Of a DNA stretch of 64,000 nucleotides, positions 37,101 through 45,824 are shown one piece after another. The stretch comes from JABMOV01 sp964344305. GTDB taxonomy: Bacteria > Fidelibacterota > Marinisomatia > Marinisomatales > JABMOV01. Under the pieces are notes generated by a model. That model was not told the DNA's origin and did no database searches. It saw only the letters and a list, made by a program, of their open reading frames with translations. Each line of letters starts with the position of its first letter. Within the stretch, counting starts at the first letter, position 1. Where the stretch lies: the NCBI GenBank assembly GCA_964344305.1, contig CAYFMT010000006.1, positions 50,323 through 114,322 of the forward strand. The letters run 5' to 3'. Both the position numbers and the translations under genes were made by a program.

Positions 37101-37246
37101 CCGGTTATGTGAACTCTTCCTGGGATGCTACAGATGGATCTGGCAGACGAGTTGCAAGTGGTGTATATCTGTACACATTTATTGCCCACTCTCTTGAAAG
37201 TGATAAAACCTATTCAAATACAGGAAAAATGATCCTGATTAAATAG
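34145..37246 (+). CDS. Secreted pappalysin-like (M43) metalloprotease with type IX sorting domain
   Basis: A 1033-residue protein with a short signal peptide (to about residue 18). Zinc motif HELGHCLGLYH gives His169, Glu170, His173 and His179; the Met-turn is Met250 in SNYMSYS. Between them, Cys pairs and CDTPADPN match the M43 metzincin family. Residues about 590-790 look like a right-handed beta-helix with repeated FANMETGI-like turns. The C-terminus (about 945-1033) has the Por/type IX signature NPFNPITHIRFDLP and GREINRL and ends KMILIK, indicating export across the outer membrane. The N-terminal part is AT-rich, the C-terminal domain less so. Confidence 0.87.
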   Translation: MKNRLIVGIIVVFGIIHGQEEILCGTPNDISPILYQNRTDITFPSEVTIYCSIHLFEPSAREDPPDFLTPITIEDSENILFEVNSKLEETGISIVWEYGEPVTGNLEYYQFPSSNFCDIANIDPHENAIDVYLGPIGTSNQPSRSFSIPSTAMLVLRSAIDTYDEIFIHELGHCLGLYHTHHGTSSEGSASCDGASGDGGCPEHINGDNCLTCGDYICDTPADPNLEGMVSQNCIYTVLDNFNPDVSNYMSYSLPQCYSDFSDQQIDKMMETLKYNDQINPITISWLELANKSKDEDERLDGYLSFDNLLSDEIDYPTVFSGSFINVELEMFENAIFPSSNLYKSISYDQMINNLFHIYWDNNQSDYKLVRDEFQITDSHLSEGVIAKFSEKVEVDIVLPQFTQISLKDPWFVDDIDILAQLNSYRIIDSETIHVFQNRISDEGSPVYSIQSDIIQKTGNQYLIFKEWRAFDTNNSNITSTNIFTDGFESNETQIVFNENVSSIEMLVKTVTVLGSVGEIIWDGVNIEISAPELDIRNNGIYQFEEWVGQGVDFGNGLNEPTNQLNTTLIISDDNASIEAIYSSYPINQTSGTVISVSYELTIPPSSNYSLAPGVKFVVSQGGHLEINGTPDNPVVFQSANLDQNQLFDGIEIESGGMVTLNNFVLNGATKGLYAQTDAIFQMNVSNCTFANMETGIEWDISFMDEEVTIQNSAFYNCDTPIKDVTASAGGGYAMTFVNYNRYDSEPYGLNLDITNDDLEDFRFVDAPNNNFQLRFDSPCVDEGDPNTPDDPDGSQKDIGAYYYSVPVADMEINGNIGEHPNIAWDLTVADPVAHSHSQVWRYYSSLEDDGRLIADNLNSNYYRDEDFVIAAIEDDRREVIGEPGQEEMLTRVNYRVKLVDHLNHESLPSNEDYVYVEMGNSPLKESEYNPSILPAAYALFEASPNPFNPITHIRFDLPERSRVSLIIYDMMGREINRLIESDLNAGYVNSSWDATDGSGRRVASGVYLYTFIAHSLESDKTYSNTGKMILIK

Positions 37247-37270
37247 AAACCTGCTTTTATGTGAATTCAG

Positions 37271-37299
37271 AAAAGCCCCCATTTCAATGGGGGCTTTTT
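37271..37299 (+). terminator. Intrinsic terminator after the metalloprotease gene
   Basis: AAAAGCCCCCAT pairs with ATGGGGGCTTTT around a short loop and is followed by T residues; a strong, near-palindromic terminator 25 bp after the stop codon. Confidence 0.9.
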
Positions 37300-37468
37300 A
37301 CTTTGAAAATCAACTGTATCGATATTATAGTTGTCTGATAAGACTATGTGCTCAAACGCTGTTGAAGACTACAAGTTGATTAAGTAACTATGAATTGATT
37401 TTTATTGCCCATATATCGTTCTCAGATTTTCCATAAACCCCAAGTAGAGTCTGTTTAAATTAGCCGCC

Positions 37469-38401
37469 ATGCTTAAACGACTCGTCCCATTGATCGCTAT
37501 TATCTTCACAGGCTGTTGGAATACCACTATGAATCATAAAACATACCCAAATCTCAGAGATGTCTGGGACTTCAAAAATCCAGAAGCATCACGGCAATCC
37601 TTTCAGGCAATGCTGGAAGAATATCCCCTGGATGAACATCATGGATTCCATCTGGAAATCCAGACCCAGGTAGCCCGAACCTTTGGATTGGAACGATCTT
37701 TCGATCGCGCTCATGATCTTCTTAATCAAGTGAAATCGGAAATGAAACCCCATGAAAAAAGGATAGAAATCAGATATTTTTTGGAACGGGGCCGCACATT
37801 CAATTCCAGTGGTGAAAAAGAAAAGGCCAGGGACCACTTCCTGAAAGCCTATGAATTGTCCAGGGATAAAAAGGAGGATTTCCTTGAGGTGGATGCAGCC
37901 CACATGATGGGAATCGTGGAAACGGGTACCACATCCCTGGAATGGAATGAAATTGCCATAAAAACAGCAGAAAGATCAGATGATGTCCACGCAAGAAACT
38001 GGCTGGGATCCCTCTACAATAACACGGGGTGGACTTACCATGACATGGGTGAATTTGAAAGAGCTCATGAATTGTTTGAAGATGCGCTGGCATTTCGAAT
38101 AGAGCAGAAAAACCCGGGTGATATTCGCATTGCGAAATGGTGTGTGGCGAGAGCTGAGCGATCGCTGGGGAATATTGAAAAAGCATTAGGGATGCAACTG
38201 TCTTTGCTCGATGAGTATAACGAACTTGGATCCTCTGATGGATATGTATTCGAAGAAATTGCTGAATGTTATTACGCGCTTGGGAAAATGGATGAAGCTA
38301 AACCCTACTTCAAAAAGGCCTATGATGAATTGTCAAAGGATAGCTGGATGCTTGAACATGAAGCAGAAAGGATGAACCGCCTGAAGGAACTGGGCAATTA
38401 G
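37469..38401 (+). CDS. TPR-repeat lipoprotein
   Basis: Lipobox IFTGC puts the lipidated Cys at residue 16. The remaining 290 residues are helical with recognisable tetratricopeptide units (GEKEKARDHFLKAYELSR, GEFERAHELFEDALAFRI, GNIEKALGMQLSLLDEY, GKMDEAKPYFKKAYDEL). These mediate protein contacts at the periplasmic face of a membrane. It is followed 8 bp later by the YheT hydrolase gene. No specific partner is evident. Confidence 0.8.
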   Translation: MLKRLVPLIAIIFTGCWNTTMNHKTYPNLRDVWDFKNPEASRQSFQAMLEEYPLDEHHGFHLEIQTQVARTFGLERSFDRAHDLLNQVKSEMKPHEKRIEIRYFLERGRTFNSSGEKEKARDHFLKAYELSRDKKEDFLEVDAAHMMGIVETGTTSLEWNEIAIKTAERSDDVHARNWLGSLYNNTGWTYHDMGEFERAHELFEDALAFRIEQKNPGDIRIAKWCVARAERSLGNIEKALGMQLSLLDEYNELGSSDGYVFEEIAECYYALGKMDEAKPYFKKAYDELSKDSWMLEHEAERMNRLKELGN

Positions 38402-38409
38402 CTTTCTTG

Positions 38410-39363
38410 ATGAATTACGATTATTCCCCCGGTTTTCTCTTTAAACATCACCATATCTCCACTATTTATCCCACGTTTTTCAGAAAACCGGAATCACTGG
38501 AGTGGACCCGGAAAGCATTCGACACGCCGGATGGTGACTTTTTCCACTGCGATATTGCTGAACAATCTTCAGATAAAGTTTGTATCCTCCTCCATGGATT
38601 GGAAGGAAGTTCCCAGGCGAATTATATGCGTGGTATGGCAGCCCATTTCTTTTCACATGGTTGGGATATTATTGCCATGAATTTCAGGGGTTGCAGCGGG
38701 GAACCGAACCGCACTCTCACAACCTACCACAGCGGTTTTACCAATGATTTGCATCAAACTGTCCAATGGAGTCAATTCCGATACACACATGTGGCCATCA
38801 TCGGGTTCAGTCTTGGAGGAAATATCTCTGTGAAATACGCTGGAGAACAGGGTGAGAACCTTCCCAAATGCGTTAAAGGCATTGTGGCCATTTCCGTCCC
38901 CATGGACCTGGTTTCCTCCGGTGTGTGCCTGGAAAAACCCGGCACATGGGTTTATCGAAAGCGATTCCTCAAATCTCTCATTAACAAAGCCATCCAGAAG
39001 CATTATCAGTTCCCAGGGAATATTCAACTGGAAAACGTTCGGACCAGCAAAACCATTCGGGAGTTTGATGATCGCTACACCGCTCCCATCCATGGGTTTT
39101 CGGACGCGGATGATTATTATGCCAAATGTAGTTCCAGACAGTTTATTCCAGACATCCGTGTACCGACCCTCGTTATCAACGCCCGGGATGACAGTTTTCT
39201 TCGGGAAGGCTGTTACCCCGTAAAGGAAGCTGAAGAAAATCCATTCACAACTCTTCTCATTCCTGATCACGGTGGTCATTGCGGGTTTCCCCGGTGGAAA
39301 AATGGACCTTATTGGAGTGAAGAGGTGGCATACACATTTATTGAAAAGTATAGGGTAGTTTGA
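38410..39363 (+). CDS. YheT-type alpha/beta hydrolase
   Basis: A 317-residue alpha/beta hydrolase. The oxyanion region HGLEGSSQANYMRG and MNFRGCSGEPNR are signatures of the YheT/ABHD1 subfamily; the nucleophile is Ser in GFSLGG, the acid probably Asp in NARDDSF and the base His in DHGGHCGF. Substrates of this group are usually esters or acyl compounds and are not defined here. ATG 38410 is chosen; a TTG directly upstream is also in frame. Its stop codon overlaps the TTG start of sfsA. Confidence 0.87.
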   Translation: MNYDYSPGFLFKHHHISTIYPTFFRKPESLEWTRKAFDTPDGDFFHCDIAEQSSDKVCILLHGLEGSSQANYMRGMAAHFFSHGWDIIAMNFRGCSGEPNRTLTTYHSGFTNDLHQTVQWSQFRYTHVAIIGFSLGGNISVKYAGEQGENLPKCVKGIVAISVPMDLVSSGVCLEKPGTWVYRKRFLKSLINKAIQKHYQFPGNIQLENVRTSKTIREFDDRYTAPIHGFSDADDYYAKCSSRQFIPDIRVPTLVINARDDSFLREGCYPVKEAEENPFTTLLIPDHGGHCGFPRWKNGPYWSEEVAYTFIEKYRVV

Positions 39364-40079
39364 AGTACAGCCAGCCACTTATCCCAGCCACCTTTGTTGA
39401 AAGACCGAACCGTTTTCTCACAAGGGTAGAGATTGAGGGGAAGGTTGTGGACAGTCATTTGCCGGATCCGGGGCGATTACGGGAATTACTGACACCCGGT
39501 GCGGAATTACGGGTGCAACCGGTACCGGAACTATCCACAAGGAAAACCCGATTCACCACGACACTGGTCCGATACAAAGGTGTCTGGGTATCGGTCATTT
39601 CCATCATGGCCAACACTCTTGTGAAAGAATGGTTACAGGAAAACCGCCTATCATTTTTCAATCCATACACCTACGACAGAGCTGAAGTAACCGTTGGAAA
39701 ACATCGTTTCGATTTTCGTATCATGAAGAATGATCTTCCTGTGTATATCGAAGTAAAATCCGTCACATACTGTGAAGAGGGCATTGCAAAATTTCCTGAT
39801 GCTGTCACGGAAAGGGGAGCTCGCCACGTGAATGCCCTGCTGGACCTGCATCAACAGGGAATTGAAACCCACATCCTGTTTGTGTGCCAGCGCCATGATG
39901 CAGAAGAATTTCGTCCCATGTGGGATCGCGATCCCCATTTCAGTCGCACGCTCTATAGTGCATTTCAACGGGGGTTGAATATTCATTGTGTCTCAGCTAG
40001 GGTGAATGAGAAAGGCATCCAATATCATAGGGAGATTCCATTAAATTTGGCACCGCCAGAGGATCATGCTTCTTCATAA
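39360..40079 (+). CDS. sfsA: SfsA family protein (sugar fermentation stimulation)
   Basis: The first 80 residues, with FVERPNRFLTRVEIEG and LPDPGRLRELL, match the SfsA N-terminal OB-like domain; the second half has a nuclease-like core with RFDFRI, EVKSVTYCEEGIAKFPDAV and TERGARHV. Length 239 is typical. The function in cells is uncertain; DNA binding and a possible nuclease activity have been proposed for the family. It starts at TTG 39360, overlapping the hydrolase stop in a TTGA arrangement, and its own stop abuts the next ATG. Confidence 0.92.
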   Translation: MKYSQPLIPATFVERPNRFLTRVEIEGKVVDSHLPDPGRLRELLTPGAELRVQPVPELSTRKTRFTTTLVRYKGVWVSVISIMANTLVKEWLQENRLSFFNPYTYDRAEVTVGKHRFDFRIMKNDLPVYIEVKSVTYCEEGIAKFPDAVTERGARHVNALLDLHQQGIETHILFVCQRHDAEEFRPMWDRDPHFSRTLYSAFQRGLNIHCVSARVNEKGIQYHREIPLNLAPPEDHASS

Positions 40080-41759
40080 ATGAAAAAACCCTATTCTATT
40101 TCAGCATCTCAATTATCTGCAATTTTTATCAGCATTTTTGCGGGATTAGCCCTGTGGACCTGCGCTGCGGTGGCCCCTCCTTCAGGTGGGCCCAAGGATG
40201 AAACCCCACCGGAGCTGTTGAGCGTTATCCCTGAATCGGGTACAACACGCTTTAGTGGAGAATCAATAGAGCTGGTTTTCTCTGAATACCTGCTTGAAAC
40301 ATCGGCAGAAAAGGCCATCCAGGTTTTTCCACGTCTAAAGGATCCTGTTGCTGTGTCATTCAAAGGGGAGCGACTCATGGTTCATTGGCCTGATTCCCTG
40401 CAGGAAAACCAAACCTATATTCTCACTGTTGGCCGGACGCTACAGGATGAACACAATGTGCCACTGGCGGAAACCATCCAACTGGCATACAGTACAGGGG
40501 ATTCCATCGACAGGGGATCCATTTCCGGTCACGTCTATGCTGATAAAGAGATGGCGGTTCATCTCTGGAGTATTCAGGAAGGTGAATCACCGGATTCTGT
40601 GTTATTTCGAGAAGCAGACTATGTGACTGAAACCAATGCTTTGGGTGAATACTCCTTCCAGTTCCTGTCTGGAGGTGTTTACCAGATTTGCAGTATTGGA
40701 TTGGAAATGGCAGGGCAGATTCTGGATCCCATGAGAACCAGCTATGGACTGTACTGGGAGGAGGCCATTCCGCTGGAGCCCAATGAAACCAACATCGGTA
40801 TCAACATGATATCGTCCAGGGAAGAGCCACCCCTCCGGGTGACAAAGTCGGACTGGGTATCTCCCGTTTGGGGCAGGGTTCATTTTTCATCGGTTGTTAT
40901 TCCTGAAGATGTATCCATGACGCTTTTCTCTGAAGACTCTATTGCGGAAGAAGATATTCCGGTGTTTCATGATCCCCTGGAGGATAACATCCTCATTGTG
41001 GAAACAGACTCCCTTCAGCAATCTCTGGTGGATTTGGGAGTATATATTGTAAGGGAATCTGGTACAATGGATACAACACTGTTGACGGTTCGTGTTCCCC
41101 TGGAGCCTGATACATCCCTGCTAACCATCGTTGAGCCATCAGGTACTGTATCCATAAAACCGGAGACAGGCACGGCACCTGATATCACCATTATTTTCTC
41201 CCAACCCGTTCGATTTAAGGATGAACCTGAGCAAGCCATAACACTTGTCAGGCAGGATACGATTCCAGTTGAATTAGCAGTGATTCAGGAAGGTCCCATG
41301 GATGTTGTACTGCGCATGATTGATCCGTGGAAAGAGAACGACACGTATTTATTAACGGTTGATTCGTCTGAAGTGATGGGAATAAACGGCAGGGGGATGA
41401 AATCATCCACATTATCCAGAAAAATTATTACACGAAAAAGACAGGGTTATGGCGGGGTCCTGGGTACAATCTCTGTTGATGGCTTAAACAATCCCCTGGT
41501 TCAGATCAGATCCATGGAAAATTCGGAAAACCACCATACTTCAGATGTAAATTCGGCGTCTGGTTTTTCCTTTGACAAGGTACCCAGTGGTCAATATATG
41601 TTGATGATATTTGATGATATAAATGGTGACAGAAATTACACTCCCGGGCGTGCCAGACCTTACCAGGTTTCAGAGTGGTTTTATATGCGTGGGGATACGA
41701 TAGACGTGCGCACAAACTGGGACACTGAACTCGATCCTATCATGTTTCAGGAGCAATAA
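40080..41759 (+). CDS. Ig-like (Big_5) lipoprotein
   Basis: An N-terminal signal reaches Cys28 with a weak lipobox (LWTC) and then APPSGGPKDETPPE, a pattern typical of FCB-group envelope lipoproteins that begin with an SbsA-like Ig domain (about 43-140, VIPESGTTRFSG, LVFSEYL, NQTYILTVG). A second Ig-like block spans about 355-445 and a carboxypeptidase-regulatory-like beta domain about 460-555 (GFSFDKVPSGQYMLMIFDD). It probably sits in the outer membrane or periplasm. Translation appears coupled to sfsA upstream and to the nucleotidyltransferase downstream. Confidence 0.72.
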   Translation: MKKPYSISASQLSAIFISIFAGLALWTCAAVAPPSGGPKDETPPELLSVIPESGTTRFSGESIELVFSEYLLETSAEKAIQVFPRLKDPVAVSFKGERLMVHWPDSLQENQTYILTVGRTLQDEHNVPLAETIQLAYSTGDSIDRGSISGHVYADKEMAVHLWSIQEGESPDSVLFREADYVTETNALGEYSFQFLSGGVYQICSIGLEMAGQILDPMRTSYGLYWEEAIPLEPNETNIGINMISSREEPPLRVTKSDWVSPVWGRVHFSSVVIPEDVSMTLFSEDSIAEEDIPVFHDPLEDNILIVETDSLQQSLVDLGVYIVRESGTMDTTLLTVRVPLEPDTSLLTIVEPSGTVSIKPETGTAPDITIIFSQPVRFKDEPEQAITLVRQDTIPVELAVIQEGPMDVVLRMIDPWKENDTYLLTVDSSEVMGINGRGMKSSTLSRKIITRKRQGYGGVLGTISVDGLNNPLVQIRSMENSENHHTSDVNSASGFSFDKVPSGQYMLMIFDDINGDRNYTPGRARPYQVSEWFYMRGDTIDVRTNWDTELDPIMFQEQ

Positions 41760-41760
41760 T

Positions 41761-42822
41761 ATGTACGGTGTGATTATGGCCGGGGGAAGTGGAACCAGGT
41801 TCTGGCCATACAGTCGGCACAGCAGACCCAAGCAGCTTTTAAAGATTATCGGTGAACGATCCATGCTTCAAATGACAGTGGATAGACTTCTGAAAATGAA
41901 GTTCATGAAGGAAGTATTCATTGTCACTCGGGATGACCTTGCCGATGTGATCAAGAAGGAAATCATCGGTGTCCCGGAAGAAAACATCATTGTGGAGCCA
42001 GAAGGGAAAAACACCGCACCATGCATAGGATTATCCGCACTGTATATCAAAGCAAAGAAAGCCAACGCCGTCATGGGGATATTCCCGGCGGATCATCTTA
42101 TCATTGGTCACAAACAATTTGAAAACACGGTAAAGACAGCCAACCATCTTGCAAAGAAAAATGGTTCACTTGTCACGGTGGGAATCCACCCCACATACCC
42201 CGCAACAGGGTATGGGTATATCCAGTACTATGGTGAAAGTGACCTGGACCATCTGGATGCATATCGTGTAAAAACATTTGCTGAAAAACCACATTTACCG
42301 CTGGCAAAACGATTTCTGGAAAGCGGTGATTTTCTCTGGAATGGTGGAATGTTCATCTGGCGGATTACCACACTCATGAAGGCGCTGGAATTGCATATGC
42401 CTGAACTGTATCAGCAGTTGATGCGGATTGAGGAGCAAATAGAATCCGGACATTCATATGAGGATATCTGGAACGAGATTGAACCGGAATCCATCGATTA
42501 TGGCCTCATGGAAAAAGTGAAATCCCACATGTATGTGGTAAAGGCAAAATTTGACTGGAGCGATCTGGGTTCCTGGAATTCTGTTTACAATCAGATGCAG
42601 CGATCCGGAATGGACAATGTGGTACGTGGAGATGGATTTATCCTGGATGGAAAACACAATTACATCCAGTCTGATTCAAAATTCACTGCTGTTATTGGAC
42701 TGGACAATGTGGTTGTGGTGAACACGGATGACGCCACACTGGTGGTACCAAGGCACCGTGTCGAGGAAGTGAAGGATGTGGTGGACTGGCTTAAATCCAA
42801 AAAGAAATCAGAATTACTGTAA
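41761..42822 (+). CDS. Mannose-1-phosphate guanylyltransferase
   Basis: Makes GDP-mannose from mannose 1-phosphate and GTP for surface polysaccharide. The nucleotide loop MAGGSGTRFWPYSRHSRPKQ lies at residues 6-25 and is followed by EPEGKNTAPCIGLSA, the metal-binding FPADHLI, FAEKP and NGGMFIW. The length of 353 residues indicates the ManC-type transferase domain without a fused isomerase. No phosphomannomutase or glycosyltransferase gene is in the window. Start ATG is 1 bp after the preceding stop. Confidence 0.9.
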   Translation: MYGVIMAGGSGTRFWPYSRHSRPKQLLKIIGERSMLQMTVDRLLKMKFMKEVFIVTRDDLADVIKKEIIGVPEENIIVEPEGKNTAPCIGLSALYIKAKKANAVMGIFPADHLIIGHKQFENTVKTANHLAKKNGSLVTVGIHPTYPATGYGYIQYYGESDLDHLDAYRVKTFAEKPHLPLAKRFLESGDFLWNGGMFIWRITTLMKALELHMPELYQQLMRIEEQIESGHSYEDIWNEIEPESIDYGLMEKVKSHMYVVKAKFDWSDLGSWNSVYNQMQRSGMDNVVRGDGFILDGKHNYIQSDSKFTAVIGLDNVVVVNTDDATLVVPRHRVEEVKDVVDWLKSKKKSELL

Positions 42823-42834
42823 AAGCAGTCATTC

Positions 42835-43107
42835 ATGAAGCCACAAAAAATCATGATATTATTTGAGGACCTGGCTGAAAGACTTGAGATACGCATTGTG
42901 CATGGTAAAGGTGATTTTCAGGGTGGACCCTGTCTGGTGAACGGTGAGAATGTCATGGTGATAAACAAGCAGAAACCCATCGAGCAGCGATGCCGAATCC
43001 TTGCGGAAGGGTTCGGGGGCATGGATCTTTCTCATGTGTATTTAAAACCGGCTTTACGGACATATATCGATGAAATAATGAGCACATTATTCAGTGAAAA
43101 AGCTTGA
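42835..43107 (+). CDS. Conserved-looking small protein of unknown function
   Basis: A 90-residue soluble protein, charged and without membrane or export signals. VHGKGDFQGGPCLVNGENVMVIN and IEQRCRILAEGFG suggest a compact alpha/beta domain. The reading frame is open, has composition like its neighbours and starts 12 bp after the guanylyltransferase, so it is probably a real gene of the same operon. I do not recognise the family. Confidence 0.6.
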   Translation: MKPQKIMILFEDLAERLEIRIVHGKGDFQGGPCLVNGENVMVINKQKPIEQRCRILAEGFGGMDLSHVYLKPALRTYIDEIMSTLFSEKA

Positions 43108-43150
43108 TTTCCGCAGAATGAAACCAGTACAATCGGGAATATTTTTCCGC

Positions 43151-43178
43151 TTGGACATATTAAAAACAAAATTATAGA
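43151..43178 (+). promoter_or_regulatory. Sigma-70-like promoter before the EF-G-like gene
   Basis: TTGGAC and TATAGA are separated by 16 bp, 23 bp upstream of the ATG at 43201; AAGGGG stands 7 bp before that ATG. Confidence 0.45.
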
Positions 43179-43200
43179 ATAGAAGATTAAGGGGTAAATC

Positions 43201-45276
43201 ATGAAAGAATACCAATCAGGTGATATACGGAGTTTTGCAATCGTAGGCCACGGATCCTGTGGCAAGACGATGTTATCTGAAGCCATGCTTGCCACAGGTG
43301 GTGTCATCAATCGAATGGGGACTATAGAACAGGGTAACACTGTTTCAGATTACCATCCCGATGAACATGAGCGGCAGATATCCATTCACTCTACACCCAT
43401 GAGCATGGAATGGATGGAAAAGAAATTCAACATGATTGATGCTCCGGGATATTCCGATTTTGTTGGTGCTTCCCTCAGTTCTCTGGCTGTTGTGGATATG
43501 GCAGTGGTGGTGGTTCATGCTGCTCAAGGGATAGAAGTTGGTACTGAACAGATGTGGGAGCATGCCACCAACAATGGTATCCCCAAAATCCTGGTTGTAA
43601 ACGGCATGGATCGAGAACACACCAAGTTTGATGAAATACTTGAAAACGCAAAAGAACGATTTGGTAGAAATGTGTTTCCCATGCAACTCCCTGTGAATCC
43701 AGGACCGGGATTTGATAAAGTTGTGGATGTATTGCGCAGTGAAATCATTACCTATAGCACGGATGGAAGTGGAAAGTATACTGAAGCTGCAGCCGATGGT
43801 GATTGGAAGGAAAGAGTAGAAGAACTTCATGAAGAATTGATTGAATATGTTGCAGAATCAGATGACTCTCTCCTTGAGAAGTTTTTTGAAGAAGGTGGCC
43901 TGACTGAAGAGGAAATGCGTGGAGGTATCCATGCAGCGGTTCAGAATCAGAGTCTGATTCCATTGTTTGTAACATCCGCTTCCAGCAATGTCGGTACTGC
44001 ACGGTTACTTGACTTTATTGCAAAATATGGATCGTCACCGGTTGATCGAGCCAAAGTAGGTGCAAAAAATGAAAAAGACGAAGCGGTGGATGTGGAATTG
44101 ACGAATTCAGAAGCTGTGGTCCAGGTGTTTAAAACCGTAAGCGAAGCTCACGTTGGGGAACTGTCATTTTTTCGTGTCTATAGTGGAAAGGTATCTGCCG
44201 GAAATGACCTGGTAAACACCAAGCGTGGCAGCAATGAACGGTTTGGACAGATGTTTATCATGACGGGAAAAAACAGGACAAATATTGGCACATTACATGC
44301 CGGAGATATTGCCGCTGTTGTGAAACTGAAGGATACACATACCGGAGATACATTATGTAGCCCAAAATTCAAAGTCACCATGAAGGAAACAGCTTTTCCA
44401 AATTCAAACATCCATGCGGCTCTTATTTCAAACTCAAAAGGGGATGAAGAAAAAATTGCCATGGGACTGGCCACACTGCATGAAGAAGATCCAACATTTG
44501 TTTATCGAGTGGATGGTGAGATCAAGCAAACCATTATTTCCGGTCAGGGTGAATTGCATTTACGTGTCAATATGGAACGGTTAAAATCAGAGTACAGTGT
44601 GGATGTTCAGCTGATTGAGCCAAAAGTTCCATATCGCGAAACCATCCGAGGTAAAGGGGAATCCAAATACCGTCATAAAAAGCAATCCGGTGGTGCCGGT
44701 CAATTTGCTGAAGTGTGGATGCGTATTGAGCCGAAGGACAGGGGAACAGGTGTTGAGTTCTCCGAATCACTGGTGGGACAGAATGTCGATCGTGTGTTTG
44801 TACCATCAGTTGAAAAAGGTGTCATGGCGGCAACAGAAGAAGGAGCTCTTGCAGGGTACCATGTGGTGGATTTGAGAGTAGAGTTCTACGATGGTAAACA
44901 ACATCCAGTTGACTCCAAGGATATTGCCTTCCAGATTGCCGGGAAACATGCATTTAATGAAGCCTTTCTTGCAGCACAACCCCACTTGCTTGAGCCAATT
45001 CGGAATATTGAAGTGAAGGTTCCGGAAGAATACATGGGCGATGTTATGGGCGATATTTCTTCTCGCCGTGGTAAAATCATGGGAATGGATTCCGATGGAA
45101 AATTCCAGATCATCAAAGCCCAGGTGCCGCAGGCAGAACTCTATAACTATGCTACCACCATCCGATCACTGACTGGCGGACGCGGAATTCATTCAGAAGA
45201 ATTTAGCCACTATGAAAATGTGCCTAAGGATGTGGAAAAGAAGGTAATCGCTGCATCAAAAAAAGATGAAGAATAA
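43201..45276 (+). CDS. Elongation factor G-like translational GTPase
   Basis: A 691-residue translational GTPase with domains I-V in the EF-G order. G1 is GHGSCGKT (16-23), G3 is DAPGYSDF (about 80-87), but the G4 motif is NGMD where EF-G has NKxD. Domain III-V segments (IISGQGELHLRVNMERL, GAGQFAEVWMRIEP, and GDVMGDISSRRGKIMGM) are conserved. This corresponds to the EF-G-like paralogue group rather than the main fusA product, and no rpsL/rpsG neighbours are present. The changed G4 motif may alter nucleotide handling. Confidence 0.9.
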   Translation: MKEYQSGDIRSFAIVGHGSCGKTMLSEAMLATGGVINRMGTIEQGNTVSDYHPDEHERQISIHSTPMSMEWMEKKFNMIDAPGYSDFVGASLSSLAVVDMAVVVVHAAQGIEVGTEQMWEHATNNGIPKILVVNGMDREHTKFDEILENAKERFGRNVFPMQLPVNPGPGFDKVVDVLRSEIITYSTDGSGKYTEAAADGDWKERVEELHEELIEYVAESDDSLLEKFFEEGGLTEEEMRGGIHAAVQNQSLIPLFVTSASSNVGTARLLDFIAKYGSSPVDRAKVGAKNEKDEAVDVELTNSEAVVQVFKTVSEAHVGELSFFRVYSGKVSAGNDLVNTKRGSNERFGQMFIMTGKNRTNIGTLHAGDIAAVVKLKDTHTGDTLCSPKFKVTMKETAFPNSNIHAALISNSKGDEEKIAMGLATLHEEDPTFVYRVDGEIKQTIISGQGELHLRVNMERLKSEYSVDVQLIEPKVPYRETIRGKGESKYRHKKQSGGAGQFAEVWMRIEPKDRGTGVEFSESLVGQNVDRVFVPSVEKGVMAATEEGALAGYHVVDLRVEFYDGKQHPVDSKDIAFQIAGKHAFNEAFLAAQPHLLEPIRNIEVKVPEEYMGDVMGDISSRRGKIMGMDSDGKFQIIKAQVPQAELYNYATTIRSLTGGRGIHSEEFSHYENVPKDVEKKVIAASKKDEE

Positions 45277-45816
45277 GTGACTGGTTAATTGTGAGTGGTG
45301 AGTGGTGAGTGGTTTGTAGGGGAGTGAAAGGCTAATGGCAGAATATGTAGAACCCTACAGGACTCAAGCGAATGAAATTCGCGAAACAACTCATTATAGG
45401 TTAGATGATTTTGAACTTTATAAGCTTGCTCGTGAATTCCGTAAATCGATGTATAGAGTTGTGAAAGAGCTTCCGCTTGAAGAGAAGTATACTCTATGCA
45501 CTCAAATGAGAGATGCATCCATATCCATTAGTAATAATATTGCTGAAGGGCATGGTAGGTGGCATGTGAAAGAAACCATACAGTTCTGTAGAATTGCAAG
45601 AGGATCCGTTGAAGAAGTTATTGATGATTTGAATATTTGCATTGATGAAGGATATTATGATGAAGTTGAATGTCAAAGGCATAAAGATTCTGCATATGAA
45701 TTAATCAAGAGAATTAATGGATATATTGCATATTTGAGAAAAAGGTAAAGTTATGGAAAATTTCGTACATGTAATTACCACTCCACCACTCACCAATCAC
45801 CACTCACCACTCCAAC
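45277..45816. repeat. Inverted heptad arms enclosing a four-helix-bundle gene
   Basis: Left arm 45291-45312 carries AGTGGTG repeated in tandem (two full copies and a partial one, preceded by a GTGACTGG variant at 45277). Right arm 45784-45811 carries four CACCACT/CACCAAT heptads, the exact reverse complement unit. The enclosed DNA holds one gene. The whole 540 bp lies between the EF-G-like gene and the HIT gene and has the shape of a small inserted element. Confidence 0.65.
45335..45748 (+). CDS. Four-helix-bundle (S23/rRNA intervening-sequence type) protein
   Basis: A 137-residue all-helical protein with the family core FELYKLAREFRKSMYRVVKEL, then LCTQMRDASISISNNIAEG (a hallmark A-x-S-I-x-x-N-I-A-E-G block) and FCRIARGSVEEVIDDL. 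Such proteins are encoded in 23S rRNA intervening sequences and near diversity-generating elements; standalone copies have no settled function. This copy sits inside inverted heptad repeats, outside any rRNA gene. The start codon at 45335 has a modest GGGGAG site upstream. Confidence 0.85.
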   Translation: MAEYVEPYRTQANEIRETTHYRLDDFELYKLAREFRKSMYRVVKELPLEEKYTLCTQMRDASISISNNIAEGHGRWHVKETIQFCRIARGSVEEVIDDLNICIDEGYYDEVECQRHKDSAYELIKRINGYIAYLRKR

Positions 45817-45824
45817 ATTTCTAA

